A stretch of DNA of 64,000 bases from Callosobruchus maculatus. Taxonomy: Eukaryota > Arthropoda > Insecta > Coleoptera > Chrysomelidae. The translations under genes were made by a program, and so were the position numbers. Shown here piece after piece: positions 24,101-35,295 of the stretch. The notes under the pieces were generated by a model that ran no database searches, was not told the DNA's origin, and was given only the letters and a program-made list of their open reading frames with translations. Positions within the stretch are counted from its first letter, which is position 1. The number at the start of each line of letters is the position of its first letter. The stretch is taken from the NCBI GenBank assembly GCA_951848785.1, contig CATOUR010000029.1, positions 5,828,001-5,892,000 of the forward strand, given 5' to 3'.

Positions 24101-27100
24101 ACAAGCCCAGATTGGTAACATGGATAGGGAATCGGAAAACAAGTTGAAAATCTTGGACGACAACTTGACTAAAGCTAACATAGTTATAACAGAAAAAGAG
24201 AAAATCATTTGCGAATTACAAAACGAAATAAAACGACTGACAGAAAAATTGAAAGCTAAAACGGACGAGTTAGGAAATTGTGATAGAAAGATAGATGAAA
24301 TGAAGTTGAAAAAGCTGGAGTCAGATTTGGCCGAGGCCAATTCCGTAATTGCTGAGAAAGAGAACATTATTCTTGGACTTCAAGCTGAAATAAAGAGAGT
24401 GTCAGAAAAATTACAGACTAAAATGGTGGACGTGGGAGGAGGGGATGGTGACAGAAATAGGCAATTAGATCCTGTAGACGTTCTTACGTTGGAGTTCAAG
24501 TTGAGGGAGGAAATCCAACAAGAGTATCAGAAAAATTTGAATGAAGTTGAAAAGAAATACAAAAAGGTAAGACGCCTTATCACCTTAATTTATACAGGGT
24601 TTCCCACGACGATTAAGACAAGCAATATATCGGAACTGGGCAGTAGTAGCGAATTATAATTTTGGGGTTGTAAATTAGAGCAAATGTTGTATCTTTTCTT
24701 TTTATTGTGTTACCCAATGAGGTATTTTTTTTTTGGTCACGTGACGTCCGATTCAAAATTAATAATGAGACACCCTATATTATATTTGTGCCTTTCTGTG
24801 TTCTTCCCGATAAAACAATTCCAACCAACTAGCACACTTGGGGTCTAAAGTGATTAATTCAAGAGTTACAGGTACTTAACGGACTGCACCACTACCATTA
24901 TGAAACATAATTTAACTGTAGGGGTACATGTTATAATCAATGGTAGTGGTACAATCCTTTAAGTACCTGTAGCTCTTGAATTAATCACTTTAGACACCAA
25001 GTGTGCTAGTTTGTTGGAATTGTTTTATCGGGAGGAACACAGAAAGACACAAATATAGAGGGTGTCCCATTAAAATTTTTGAACGTGACCAAAAACAAAT
25101 ACCTCATTGGGTGACACAATAATAAGAAAATATACCATATTTGCTCTAATTTGCACCCTCAAAATTATAACTCGTTACTACTGCCCCGTTTCGGTATGTT
25201 GCTTGTCTCAATCGTCCTGGGACACCCTGTATTATAATGGTAAGATAAGTTAATCCTGGCTGGTAGACTGATAAATCTGTGACTGGAATTAATTTGTTGA
25301 AACTGAGCCTGACTTTGTACATGCTACTTTGCGGCTTTGGCAGACATTGTTTTATTTCGTACTTTTTTTATAGATGACAGTGAGTGGTAGAGACATTCAG
25401 AGAGAACTATCAGAACGAACTAAAGAGATGCAGGACAAACACCGCGAACAGCTGACGGTTGTCCTGTCAGAGTGTGCACTGAAAATAAAAGATTTACAGG
25501 AGGAAAAACAGGAACTGTTAGAGAAATTGGAGGTTTTTAAGGCGGAATTTGAAAAGATCCAACAACAGGCCATGCTGAAAGAGGATACTTATGTCAAGAT
25601 GATAAAAGTAGCAAGATTAGAAGGCGAGGTATATATTTTCAAGATTCTTTGAACTGATGTACTTTCGGCATTTATTTTTGTACTTAAATTTCATATACAT
25701 ATTGATAAATTTCTCTAATTTTACTATTTTAATAGACGAGGCAAATAGGCAGGTTAAAAGCTCGATATCAGGGAGTGGCAAAAAAACAACCTCTTTCTTG
25801 AAAATCCTCGAGCCCGATCTTACATCTTATCTAAAGATTCGATGTTTTCGTTTAAATATGCTTCTTTATTGAGGTGTGGTAATTTTCTACATTGGTTAAT
25901 TTCAATGCTTAATGCATTTATTGTTGTTAGTAACTTCATTTTATTTAGCTGTGAGAACACTTTGTTGAATATCACCGCAGACCTATTCAAAGCTAAAGAT
26001 TCAGGGAAGGCAATAGCTCTAGTACTATTGGACTATTCCGTAGATATCAAAACAATGGACTAGTATCATGGGTTTAGAAACTATGATTAAATCATTATAA
26101 CCTCTTAGGGCCGGTTTATCAATGCTCAATTAAGTTAATTCAACTTACAGTTAGCTGTTAACTAGCAGTTATAGTGGTTACCTTTGTCCTGCTAACCGTT
26201 AATTGCCAGCTAAAGTAACTGGAAGTTGAAAGTGTCAGTTATGCGGTTAACTGGCAGCTAAGATTTTGATTGCGGCAGAGTATTATGTTTTGTGATTGCA
26301 GCCTTAACCTAACTTTTTTATTTTTTCCTTTGGTTTTGGACTTGAAGATGCTGCTGTATAAATATTGTCAGTGTGGATTATATTTATTATCTAGAGTAGG
26401 GATTTTTTATATTGCTTTATTATTCTGACAACAGATAACGTTAAGACCTAAGATCCTTTAGAAATTCCATATTTTGCGTAATTTTTGTAATTGATAAAGT
26501 AAGCTTTACAGATAAGCATTAACTTTATGCTCAACGTTCATCCATGCCTTTTCCTTCCATGTTGCACCGTCTGCGCGTTTATTTTCAATTACCTTATCAC
26601 CCATATTGAAAACTTCTGGAGCTGAACTCATTTTAATCCGATTTATAATATACACACCGATATTTACGATTAGGAGCTGCTATTCAGTATTCATCTGCCA
26701 TTAAAATTTCATATAACTGACAGTTTGTTCTAGCCAATAGGATTCAACGAGTTAGGGATATTTTAGCAGTGAGGCCAACTCAACGCAAACTCTTAGCTAT
26801 ATAACTTTCTGTTTTAGAAAGTCACGATAAACAGTAATTTACTTAACAGGGACTTTAACTGTTGGCTATGCCAAACTGTCAGGTAGGTAACTGCAACTTT
26901 TAACTGAGCATTGATAAACCGGCTCTTAGTGCATGCAAAAATGGGTGTACTGTTGCATTTCGTTATTCTCTGCATCGTTTTGTTTACTCGTAATTCCATT
27001 TTAGAATTAAAAAAAAAGTAATTTAAATAAAACAGTAGTGCATTGTTGCAATTCAGTCACCCACCCAAGCGCTAACCGCGCACAAGGCTGCTGCTTGCCC

Positions 27101-27871
27101 ACTGTCGAAGACAGACGCTGTTCATCGCGCAGCCACGTGGGTCCCCTTTTTTGCCATTTACGCAGGCTCTGAGGATCTTAGGTCACGAATCTGGACCAGC
27201 TAACATAGATATTGTTTCTCAACATTAAGAAAGTCTACATTAAAAAATCCAGCCTCAGTTTAATGGTCCGATGAAATTTGCCGCTGAGTCATTTCTTTTA
27301 GGACTGTGCAGACAAACATGTTCTTGTTTACTCCTTATAACCTATACGAATTCGTTGGCTTCCATCCTACAGTAGCATAGCATAAATTGCTATGGTCCAG
27401 CTTACAGCGACAAAATTACGTACTTAGTTTCTTACAAACGTTGAAATTATTTACTTTGAATCATTATTACAGAAAAATGCTGAGGAGTGGAAAAAATGGT
27501 TGAAGCAATTTTTTGTGCAATATATGAAAATTGAGACAACTAGCAAACAGTCCAGGATTAATATTTTAGAGAAAATGAAGAAAGCGGATTCAGAGGTAAA
27601 TTTTATAATCTCGGTGGGTCACCCGTAAACTTGAAAAAGCAATTTAAATTTAAAATAAAAAAAGGAGGCTTTCAATATTCAGGTTATGCTGAAATATATA
27701 TTATCGTTTCTTATGTGCTGCAATGACTATTATTTCACGCCGGAAAATATTGTTGCTAAAAATGGACTTTGAATGTTATGGATATCTTCTTAACAGAGAT
27801 TTGTTTTTTAGGTAGCTGCCTTGGAAAAAAAATATGACGATAAGCTGAGAAAATACATAAAAAAATTGTGA
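15146..27871 (+). CDS. Cep152/Asterless-like centriolar scaffold protein
   Basis: Thirteen coding exons join without a frame break to 921 codons: 15146-15265, 15589-15990, 16166-16342, 16861-17032, 17110-17171, 21637-21725, 21800-21882, 22377-22630, 22954-23236, 23881-24566, 25374-25628, 27473-27595 and 27812-27871. All have AG acceptors and GT donors. The N-terminus is acidic (EEEEDDLEDQKRRKEELQNLL, like the PLK4-binding start of Cep152), and almost everything after about residue 70 is predicted coiled coil. The order of short matches EQLQVLYEVRTREL, TLNDLH and SAQKQCEELI follows vertebrate Cep152. Family role: recruits PLK4 and organises centriole duplication and pericentriolar material. 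The length is near that of fly Asterless. Introns hold a duplicated exon, two foldback elements and several MITEs. The 3' end is uncertain because an alternative last exon exists at 25736. Confidence 0.8.
16381..16700. mobile_element. 320-bp hAT-type MITE
   Basis: The ends are TAGGGTGACCA and TGGTCACCCTA, flanked by the 8-bp duplication ATCAAATA (16373-16380 and 16701-16708). It lies in the intron between centriole-gene exons 3 and 4, only 38 bp past the donor. The phrase GGAATTTGAGCCCCAATCG occurs twice inside (16443 and 16548), an internal direct repeat of about 105 bp period. Confidence 0.88.
17015..18300. repeat. 641-bp tandem duplication containing a coding exon
   Basis: Unit 1 (17015-17655) and unit 2 (17656-about 18300) differ, as far as I can see, at a single base (TTTCTGAA versus TTTCCGAA). 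Each carries the last bases of exon 4 with its donor, then a complete 62-bp exon 5 with acceptor and donor (17110-17171 and 17751-17812). Because 62 is not a multiple of 3, including both copies in one mRNA would break the frame. Only one can be used per transcript. Confidence 0.92.
18301..18877. other. Intron sequence, nothing recognised
   Basis: It lies between the tandem duplication and the foldback element in the centriole-gene intron. No exon, terminal repeat or frame could be supported. Confidence 0.4.
18878..20801. mobile_element. 1.9 kb foldback element with mariner-like core
   Basis: The left end CAGGGTGTCCC at 18878 (preceded by TA) and the right end GGGACACCCTC at 20801 (followed by TA) bound inverted arms of roughly 580 bp (about 18878-19465 and 20225-20801). 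The arms are diverged but alignable throughout. The centre carries a mariner-type transposase remnant on the minus strand. TA duplication, terminal sequence and the core all point to the Tc1/mariner/IS630 superfamily. Confidence 0.88.
19590..19880 (-). pseudogene. Mariner-type transposase C-terminal remnant
   Basis: On the minus strand, codons just below 19855 read RGGPTEWPPRSTDLNPIEFF. This is the block around the second catalytic Asp of Tc1/mariner transposases (WPPRSPDLNPxDFF in the family), followed by VWDY and then a stop. Beyond the stop the same frame continues with KKLVYAKE and similar degenerate C-terminal codons. The N-terminal DNA-binding region and first catalytic Asp are not recognisable. 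It cannot encode an active enzyme, but it gives the foldback element an identity. Confidence 0.75.
24595..25229. mobile_element. 635-bp foldback element with CAGGGT ends
   Basis: CAGGGTTTCCCACGACG at 24595 pairs with the inverted end CGTCCTGGGACACCCTG at 25229. Both are flanked by TA. The arms (about 290 bp each) run almost to the centre near 24910, so transcripts would form a nearly continuous hairpin. The element begins only 29 bp after the donor of centriole-gene exon 10. Confidence 0.9.
25736..25801 (+). other. Possible alternative last exon of the centriole gene
   Basis: An acceptor (ATTTTAATAG) precedes 22 codons in the same phase as the exon 11 donor, encoding TRQIGRLKARYQGVAKKQ and then a stop at 25799-25801. 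Splicing exon 11 to this segment would give an 882-residue protein instead of 921. The peptide is basic and plausible, but no polyadenylation signal was seen close by, so it may be a chance exon. Confidence 0.4.
25950..26062 (+). pseudogene. Small LINE reverse-transcriptase fragment
   Basis: Codons for NTLLNITADLFKAKDSGKA and LVLLDYSVDIKTMD resemble the first catalytic Asp region of jockey/CR1-type reverse transcriptases (LVxLDxSxAFDTxxH). No flanking domains remain, and a stop follows. It lies in the centriole-gene intron, just left of the Harbinger MITE. Confidence 0.55.
26108..26925. mobile_element. 818-bp Harbinger-type MITE
   Basis: The ends GGGCCGGTTTATCAATGCTC and (opposite strand) GAGCCGGTTTATCAATGCTC are near-perfect inverted repeats flanked by the 3-bp duplication TTA (26105-26107 and 26926-26928). 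TTA/TAA target and GGGCCGG start are typical of PIF/Harbinger. It resembles, but is not the same family as, the full-length element at 30617. The inside is non-coding and lies in a centriole-gene intron. Confidence 0.88.
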
Positions 27872-29088
27872 GATTGTGATAGAATATACTTGAATTTGTT
27901 TACTTGTTGAATGATAAAAAATACTACCAATCTAAACAAATTAATTTGTTACCAGTTTTTTATATTTCACGACTTACTAAAAACCATCCTAGACAAAGCT
28001 ACTGAACGATTTAATAATTATTATTGATATTCCATGTGCTGAAAAGACTAATTTTCTGCACAAGATAGCTGGCGCTATCAAGATACCGTTTTCCAGAGAT
28101 AATACAAAGAACCAAACCAATATACCTCTGTCTGTGTCATAAGTCAGTGTAACAAGATTTAGAACAGTGGTATAACCAGGAAAATGTTTTATGGATTGTG
28201 CTCGAAAATCTACAAATTTTTCACGGGTTAGGTGGAGAGCAATGTTGAAACGTGGATTCAAAGACGAACTTGTCAAGTGGACTCAGGTTTCCCTGTGTCC
28301 TGTATTGCAAGTATGTATTAACTTAAGATTTTCAGCTAATCACCATCATAGCAGTTGATGCCTCTATACCAGAAAGGTATAGGGTATAGGGTTTCTTACA
28401 AAACAGATATTTAAAGTTTCATTATGCTTGAACAGAAAATTCGGTCACTGAAAAAATTATTTATTTTCATAACTTTTACAATTTATTACGCATCCTACAG
28501 ATAAAAAAGGTTCACTAATCACATTATACATATGTATATTCATAAAATACGATTTTAGGCAACTATAATATATATTTTCAACATCAGGTAAAATATTTAG
28601 CTATATAACAATACATTTGAGTCAGGATTCATGTATATATTTTGATATTGACAAACGATTGGGAAGCATTCATATTCAAAAAACGTTTCTTCATAAACCA
28701 AACACATTATATATGATATGTAAAGCAAAAATACACGAGTAACGAATTGAAATGGAGAAGTAATAGGAATTTATAAATTGGGCATGACAATTGCATTTTG
28801 TTCAATTAAAATGGATGATTCCTGTATTTCAATCTGTGTCATTTCACCGGTTCTGCCAACTTTCCCAACATTCGTGTTTTGGCAACTTCATAAGTTACTG
28901 AAGAAGGAAGACTACACTTTCCACCGCCTATTCTCGTCGATATTTCTCTCTGTACCCCATTACCACAAATATCACCAACTGCTAGGGCTTGTGCATCACT
29001 GTTGCCTATTATTTAAATATTGTGTTTTTTATTTGGTGAGAGTGTTTGGAAGAGATGAGTCTTAGTCTCAGTGCAACGACTGAACATA
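27872..29088. other. 3' flank of the centriole gene, no gene seen
   Basis: It contains the presumptive 3' untranslated region and spacer. The frames here (27989-28276 minus, 28778-29065 plus) show no recognisable domain or splice context, and I do not call them genes. Confidence 0.4.
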
Positions 29089-29727
29089 AGAGGTAGTAAA
29101 CAACTAATTCTAATAGGCCGACATCTTACGTTGTCATATTGACCACCAAATACGGCAATTATAATAATTTACTATCGTCTTAACTGTATAGTATCCAGAA
29201 ATATTCCATTCTACGTTAAAAAAGACGGTATTTTGATGGTTCAGAAATGATTACAGCAAAATAAATACATATGTTGACCTATGCTGCGTTACAGCATATT
29301 TCTTCATCATAAACGCAAATTCTGAAGTCTTATATAAATTTTGAGGAGCTGGCAACGCCGACATAATTTCATGCGACTTATTTACGGCAGAAGCTCGACT
29401 GTCAAACGTTTGTTTTGTTTGTGCGTCTTTTATGCTTGGTCAGTAAAATCGAATTTGCTATTTGTTGGTAACTGTAGTGAAGCTTTACGTACTTGCTGTG
29501 CTATATTCGAGTGTAGTTGTAACAGTTTTTCGGAATGGAACTCAAAAAGTACAGTGTTTGTAACATGGGTTGCATTGGAAGAATTTTCAGGTTAGTTGGC
29601 GTTACACAGCATTGTTTACAATTTGAACTGTCACCGCAAGATTACAGCTGATCACTGTTTGGAAGTTGAAGTGTCAAAGATGATGGCTTTGAGCACGCCA
29701 TGCTGAAGTGGTTTGTTTACTACCTCT
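29089..29727. mobile_element. TIR element with AGAGGTAGTAAACAA ends
   Basis: AGAGGTAGTAAACAA at 29089-29103 is exactly inverted at 29713-29727. The inside (640 bp) is non-coding apart from a short frame without domains. No clear target duplication was seen, so the superfamily is unknown. Confidence 0.6.
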
Positions 29728-30613
29728 ATGTTTATTTGTTACTCTGAGGTCTTAAAACAAACAGTATATGATACACACATACTCCATCGAGTGCTTTTTC
29801 TGAATAATAACCAATTTAAAACAGAAATTTGTACACACAAGAATGGCAGTGGTATTTGTGGTAGAATATAAAAGTAGAATAGTAGATTCTGTAACTAAGT
29901 TTGAATGAACATTAAATGATTATAGAGAGACTTAGCAAGTCTTTAGAACTTCAAATCAATCGCAACTTCAGTCTAACGAGGTTCGAGGTAACATACTTTA
30001 TTTTCTCCGTGACCCGTATTTTCATTGTAACGGGCGAATAGACGTATTTTTTTTAAATCCATAAAGTCTTTGTTTAAAACATTGTGGTCTGTCACTCTGT
30101 AGATGAATGATAAATGAATATTCTAAAGCTCTGAACGACTTCACTCATCATTGGTTGTGACTTATTTGAACGAAACTTTTGGTCAAAATTTGAGAAAAAC
30201 CTAAAACGTGATGAGAAGAATAAAATGACAATTTTTTCAATATTAAATAGACCATATAATTATGTACTGTACTTGTCTCTACGACATATACAAGGTGTTT
30301 ACCTTTTATATATTCTCACTGAAGAAATTGCGATTCAATAGGGGTAGCTAATGGTAATGAATGTACTCCCATAATATTACGGCAGTGCTTTGAGACATAG
30401 ACTAGTCCTTGATAAGTGGTCAAGGTTTCTGATAGCAAACACTACCATTTATCCATCTGTGTTTGAAATTTATATATCCCGTCTGTGATGAATCAATGTT
30501 TAATATGCTGGATAAATTGAAAAACTGGTTAATATTTGTTAGAATTTTCCAATTGAATCCACTGTTCTTGGAGATTCCTCAAGATTATATAACAATATTT
30601 TTATAGGAAACAT
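29728..30613. other. Spacer, nothing recognised
   Basis: AT-rich sequence between two transposons. No gene, exon or terminal repeat was supported. Confidence 0.4.
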
Positions 30614-31025
30614 TAAGGGCCGGTTTTTCAAACTGTAATTAACTATTAATTAATCTCGAATCACGAAATTATGAATTACTGCTTAATTACCAATTGAACC
30701 CCAGCAATGTATTTCATAGCACATATAAATAGATAATTTACTAATTCTTGATTACGTTATGTTGGCGGCACTGAGGATCACCGTTCTAATAAATTGTGTG
30801 TTGAGTGAAGTTGGGCGCTAATTGTCTAAATGACAGTATGTCACAAAAAGTCATCATATCGTCACTTTTAGGGAGTTTTAGCAATTGTATTTTTCCAAAA
30901 AAATGCTTCGACCGCAAATTTTTGAGTTGAAAACGACTTAATAGATCCTCCCCGTTCCATTACAAGTGAAATTTTCGAAATATACGTCGGCCCAAGCGTA
31001 TGATCACCGAAAACGTAATTTGATC

Positions 31026-32252
31026 ATGGATTCTGGCATTAGGTAAGCATGATATTTTGAATCATATTCTTGTCTTTTCTATAATTCCTCAGGGAATATA
31101 GCTTTATTTATGTGTCAATTTTAAATACAATTGCAGAGGTAAGAATATACAGCGGAAGAGGCTACCCAACTTCACAAATGAAGAAGAGGAGGCCCTGGTA
31201 AAATTAGTAAATAAATACAGAGGCACTATAGAATGTAAAAAGAGCGGAACCGCGACATGGAAAGAAAAAGACGTGTTGGAAAAAAGTTGAAGAAGAGTTT
31301 AATAAGCATGACAAGGATTTTAAGGATTTGCGAAGCTTAAAAATAAAATATAATAATTTGAAAAGGAAAACCAAGCTAAAATTTGCTGAAAATAAATTGA
31401 ACATCACACAAACTGGATGAGGTCCTTATCGAGAGGTTAAAATAGACCCAGTTGATCTTGCTATTAAAGATATCATTGGCCCACAGCTAGATGGCTTTAG
31501 CAACATATATGACAATGATGCAGGTAATTGCTTTTTTTATCACTGGTTCAATTTTTGGATGAAACTCGTACATCTCAATTATTATACTATAGGTAAAGCT
31601 TATATACGGAATAAATATTGCAAAAATAAGTATTGTAATATGTTTAATTGTGCTACACGTAACGTGGTTACTACTTTTTTGTAGATGAAAGAATAGAGGA
31701 ACCTGAGAAAATGATACAAATAGTTGTTGATGAGAATACAAATCTAGAGAATATGGCGATCGATGATGAGAACACAAATCTAGAGTGTGTTGCGCCTGAT
31801 GATAAAGATGCTGCACAAGAAAAGGACAATGTGAATCGGAAAGGTAAACGGTAATAACTATTAAAACTCGAATGTTCAATTTGATTCAAAATTTTAGATT
31901 GTCATGATGGAGCTGATTATAGGAATTGCTGGGCTAAGTACACCCCACAGACATTACGAACTCCAGTCACCAAAAAACTAAAAGGTTGGTATGCTCTACA
32001 AGGCATTCTAAAGTGAACGACAATTTATAGAAAAAAATTTGTTATGAGCTGAACTAAACGATTTTAGCCAGAAGACTGAAGACAAACACTGGAGGAACAA
32101 AATATGTTGGAATACAGTACCAGTTAATGCAAGAGAAACTAGAGTTTGTCAAGCTGCAGAAAGAAAAATATTTAGAAGAGCACACATTGAAAATGGAGAT
32201 ATTAAGGAAGAAGAATATACTTCTAGAGAAACAACTGAGTAGCATGACATAA
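31026..32252 (+). pseudogene. Harbinger SANT/Myb-like protein, broken
   Basis: Five exon-like segments can be followed: 31026-31042, 31137-31523, 31685-31843, 31898-31984 and 32068-32252, each with AG/GT borders. Segment 2 encodes a Myb/SANT-like domain (RLPNFTNEEEEALVKLVNKY, then ATWKEK). Segment 5 encodes a C-terminal coiled coil ending at TAA. In segment 2 the frame slips near 31275-31280 and a TGA at about 31418 replaces a Gly codon of a TGGGP motif. The family protein escorts the nuclease to the nucleus and to the transposon ends; this copy cannot make it intact. Confidence 0.8.
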
Positions 32253-32496
32253 TGTATTATCAAACTTTTGAGAATTTATTTTGTGTTAATGATTTGAGTT
32301 TGTATACCAAGTGTAATTGAAGTAGCTTTTTTAGTTTATATGTATATAGGTAGGGTTGCTATAGTAATAATCTTTATTCATTCATTAGATCATCAAAAAG
32401 GAGCTTTTCACATTTTTCTTATACAAGAGATCAGTTGTGGATATGAACTGTTCCGGTAACTTATTATATCATTTAAAAATTTTCATGCATGGGTCT

Positions 32497-32812
32497 ATTT
32501 TAACCTCTCGATAAGGACCCCCTCCAGTTTGTGTGATGTTCAATTTATTTTCAGAAGACTTTAGCTTGGTTTTCCTTTTCAAATTATATTTTATTTTTGA
32601 GCTTCGCCAACCTTTAAATTTCTTGTCATCCCACTAAGCTCTTCCTTAATTTTTGTCCAACACGTCTTTTTCTTTCCATGTAGCGGTTCCACTTTTTTTA
32701 TATTCTATAGTGCATTTAATTTATTTACTAATTTTACCAGGACTTATTCTTCTTGATTTGTGAAGTTTGGTAACCTCTTTGGCTGTATACTCTCACCTCT
32801 GCAATTGTATTT
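32497..32812 (-). repeat. Inverted second copy of the SANT exon
   Basis: Read on the minus strand, this stretch repeats segment 31137-31455 of the same transposon with about 10-15 percent differences by eye, including the same ATGGAAAGAAAAAGACGTG word and the end GAGGTTAAAATAGACCC. The copy keeps the Gly codon (ACTGGAGGGGGTCC) that is a stop in the direct copy, but has its own stops. A transcript across 31.1-32.8 kb could fold into a long hairpin. Confidence 0.85.
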
Positions 32813-32869
32813 AAATCTTAAATCATACATAACAAACCTAATGGTTTGTTTAATAATTTAATATTTAGA

Positions 32870-32990
32870 AGAAAATGTTCCTCGGTTTTTTGGACAGAAT
32901 ACTGCAGAGGTTTTTTTACTCAAAAAATAAATAAAAAACCCCTGCAGTACTTTATCCCGAAATCCGAAAAACCTTTTCTATTAAATGTGT
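32870..32990. mobile_element. Short palindromic MITE nested in the Harbinger
   Basis: The arms meet around AAAAAATAAATAAAAA at about 32930. The right arm read on the opposite strand, AGAAAAGGTTTTTCGG then GGGATAAAGTACTGCAG, parallels the arm of the palindromic element at 10553 (GTGGAAAAGGTTTC, GGGATAAATTAATGCA). It is therefore a short member of that family. No target duplication was defined. Confidence 0.6.
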
Positions 32991-33790
32991 CAAAGTTATT
33001 TTAGCTATTTGACTGGTCTGAAAGGTATGTTAGAGATGCTAAAATGTCATGGACCAGCTTTTAACTAGATTGTTGCTAAAGCCATCATTAGCAACCGCAG
33101 TAGTTTTTTAATTTGTCTAATACATCATTTTGTGTTACTGGGGGAAAGAAGAAGCTTTGTGATTCAAAATTAAAAGAAGAGAGTTCGACAGGACTTTGTC
33201 CACCAAGTTTTTTTGGTATTTCAGAAAAGTGTTGGTTTTCGTTTTTTTATTATTTTTATGATGTTGGGTCTCTTAACCGAAAGGCTAAATTAAAATAATT
33301 AGTGAAAATTCCGAAAAAAACTTCTACTTTATTTTTGGTATCACCTTCTGCTGACTATACATCTGTCCAATCTTCTTCGCTCAGGTGTTGTATAAAATAC
33401 ACCTTATTATTATTGTTGTTAAGTTTAGTTTTATATGATCATGAATGTTATCTTTGAAAAGCGTCTTAATTTGATCATCTCAATATAATATATTTTCTAT
33501 GTAAAACACTTTAGTGTATGTAAGTGACTGTGCTTTTATTGTATAATTGAGCATATTTTGAGTTTTTTGAATAAATTATTCTAAAATACTGACAAAATCG
33601 CATTTATATTTGCTATGGTCCAGGATACATTGAGCAATTTATTCATTCGCCTCACAGGTCAAGTTGGGAATATGTCAGTTATCCAATACCTCCTTTAGTA
33701 ATAATGGAAACTGCAAGTTCAGTTGATAAGTTTTTTATATTTTATATTTATCATACAACATAATTGGTAATATAAATAATTATTACTGGT

Positions 33791-34914
33791 TCATAATCTA
33801 GAATAATAGTTATTTAATAAGTTCAACCGAGTTAAACTATTCAACTCGCTTGTTGCTCCTATGGCTGGTAATGCCCCATCATAAATATTATTACTTTGCA
33901 CAATTGCGTCTTCCTCTATGTCATTCACAAGTGGTACAGCATCCCTCTCAGCACAAGCTATGTTGTGTAGAATAGCCGAAGCAACTATAGCAGAGAGTGT
34001 TACATTTATGTTTAGGCGTAAGCCCATGGCTAATGCAGGGAATCATCTTTTCCAGACACCATAAGCTCGTTCCACAATATTTCTTGTCCTTATTAAAGAT
34101 TCATTGAATAACCTTTCCCCTTCAGTGTTTGTTTGTAGGAGTGGTGTGATAAGATATGGCTTCAATGGATATCCGCTATCACCTACTAGCAGACCATTTC
34201 CAAAGTGACCAGTTTCAAAGCGATGATATAAAGTGTGGAATTTCTGAAAATATGTGCATCATGTGTTGATCACAATATCTCTTATTTTCAAATCCACATC
34301 AACTACTGTCTGAACATTCATAGAGAAGTAACCTTTCCGGTTTCTGAAAAGCTCTGCCGTTTCCCCTCCTGGTGATTGAATTTTCACGTGAGTGCAGTCG
34401 ATGACGCCAATACATCTTGGGAATCTAGCAATTTGGTAAAACTTTTCTCTTGCTTCCTGAACATAATCATTTGACATATTAATGAACTGTGGCCTTTTTA
34501 AAGCGATTGCATGAGAAACTCTTTTTATGGTTTTCGATGCAGTGGACTTTGACACTCCATAGAAGTCTCCAGATACTCGCAGAAATGACCCATTGCTATA
34601 ATAGCTCAAGGTGAGGAGCAGTTGATTTTTGGCACTCATACAGTCATTCCTGAAAAATTTATATAATTATTGATACGAAAGGTTTATTACTCTGCTTACA
34701 CTTACCTACTGGTAGGATATTTTATGTCATCCCTGATTATTTCCAACACAGTCATAACACTTCTTTTAGAAAGTCGAAATCTGCAGAAGAAATCCTCCTC
34801 ATCAAATTCTTCAAAGAAATTGGGTCTTCTTCGAATTATTTTAGGCCGCCTTGGGTCCTCATCACTTGAATAGGCATTTATATCATAATCCATATTGAAA
34901 TAAAAATATAACAC
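33791..34914 (-). pseudogene. Harbinger DDE transposase, broken
   Basis: An N-terminal exon ends at 34706 with a donor, and the next starts at 34649. The protein reads through a helix-turn-helix region (FYGVSKSTASKTIKRVSHA) to GVIDCTHVKI (first Asp), GDSGYPLKPYLITPL (second Asp) and RTRNIVERAYGVWKR (Glu). All three catalytic positions are still visible. Just after RDIV the frame is damaged: the family WPGS segment is missing, the frame shifts and a TGA appears near 34249. A second TGA at about 34050 replaces an Arg codon before FPALA. The last part (to 33791) is intact. It cannot produce active enzyme. Confidence 0.88.
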
Positions 34915-35295
34915 CGATTATAAGTTATTAGAATATCGTAACTTCAGAAATGCGAACTGTCAAATCTATGTTAATTACTGATTATCCTGGTAATCATAAC
35001 CCAAACCTCCAATTAGCTTAATTTGTAATTAATCTTCAGTTGCGAGAAAATTATGAATTAACTGTCAATTGAAAAACGCGCATTTTGCGCTAATTTCAAG
35101 ATTAACTTTAATTTATACTTAATTACACTTTGAAAAACCGGGCCTAAAACTGTTTTGTGGTTTGTTGAAAGCAACGTATAAAACTCGACAGCCTTGATAT
35201 ACAAATTCATCTTCACCGGCTGCCTAAAAGCACTGGACTATAATAAATATAATACTGGTCGAGGAGGTAACAGGAGAAAACCGTTGACGGCGTTA

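Larger units (their letters stand above)
30617..35144. mobile_element. Full-length but decayed Harbinger transposon
   Basis: The 4528-bp element has ends GGGCCGGTTTTTCAAACTG and (opposite strand) GGCCCGGTTTTTCAAAGTG, flanked by the 3-bp duplication TAA (30614-30616 and 35145-35147). It carries the two genes typical of this superfamily, a Myb/SANT-like DNA-binding protein (+) and a DDE nuclease (-), arranged convergently. Both are broken. It also carries an inverted duplicate of the SANT exon and a nested MITE. Its right end is only about 150 bp from the Rab27 stop codon. Confidence 0.95.

Noticed and set aside
24053..24367. 104-aa minus frame
   Set aside because: Shadow of the coiled-coil exon 10 of the Cep152-like gene.
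27040..27180. GC-rich patch with GGTTAGCGCTTGG-like word on minus, considered as a tRNA or SINE head
   Set aside because: No cloverleaf could be drawn and no second promoter box at proper spacing was found.
28778..29065. 95-aa plus frame
   Set aside because: No domain, splice context or codon pattern that supports a gene.
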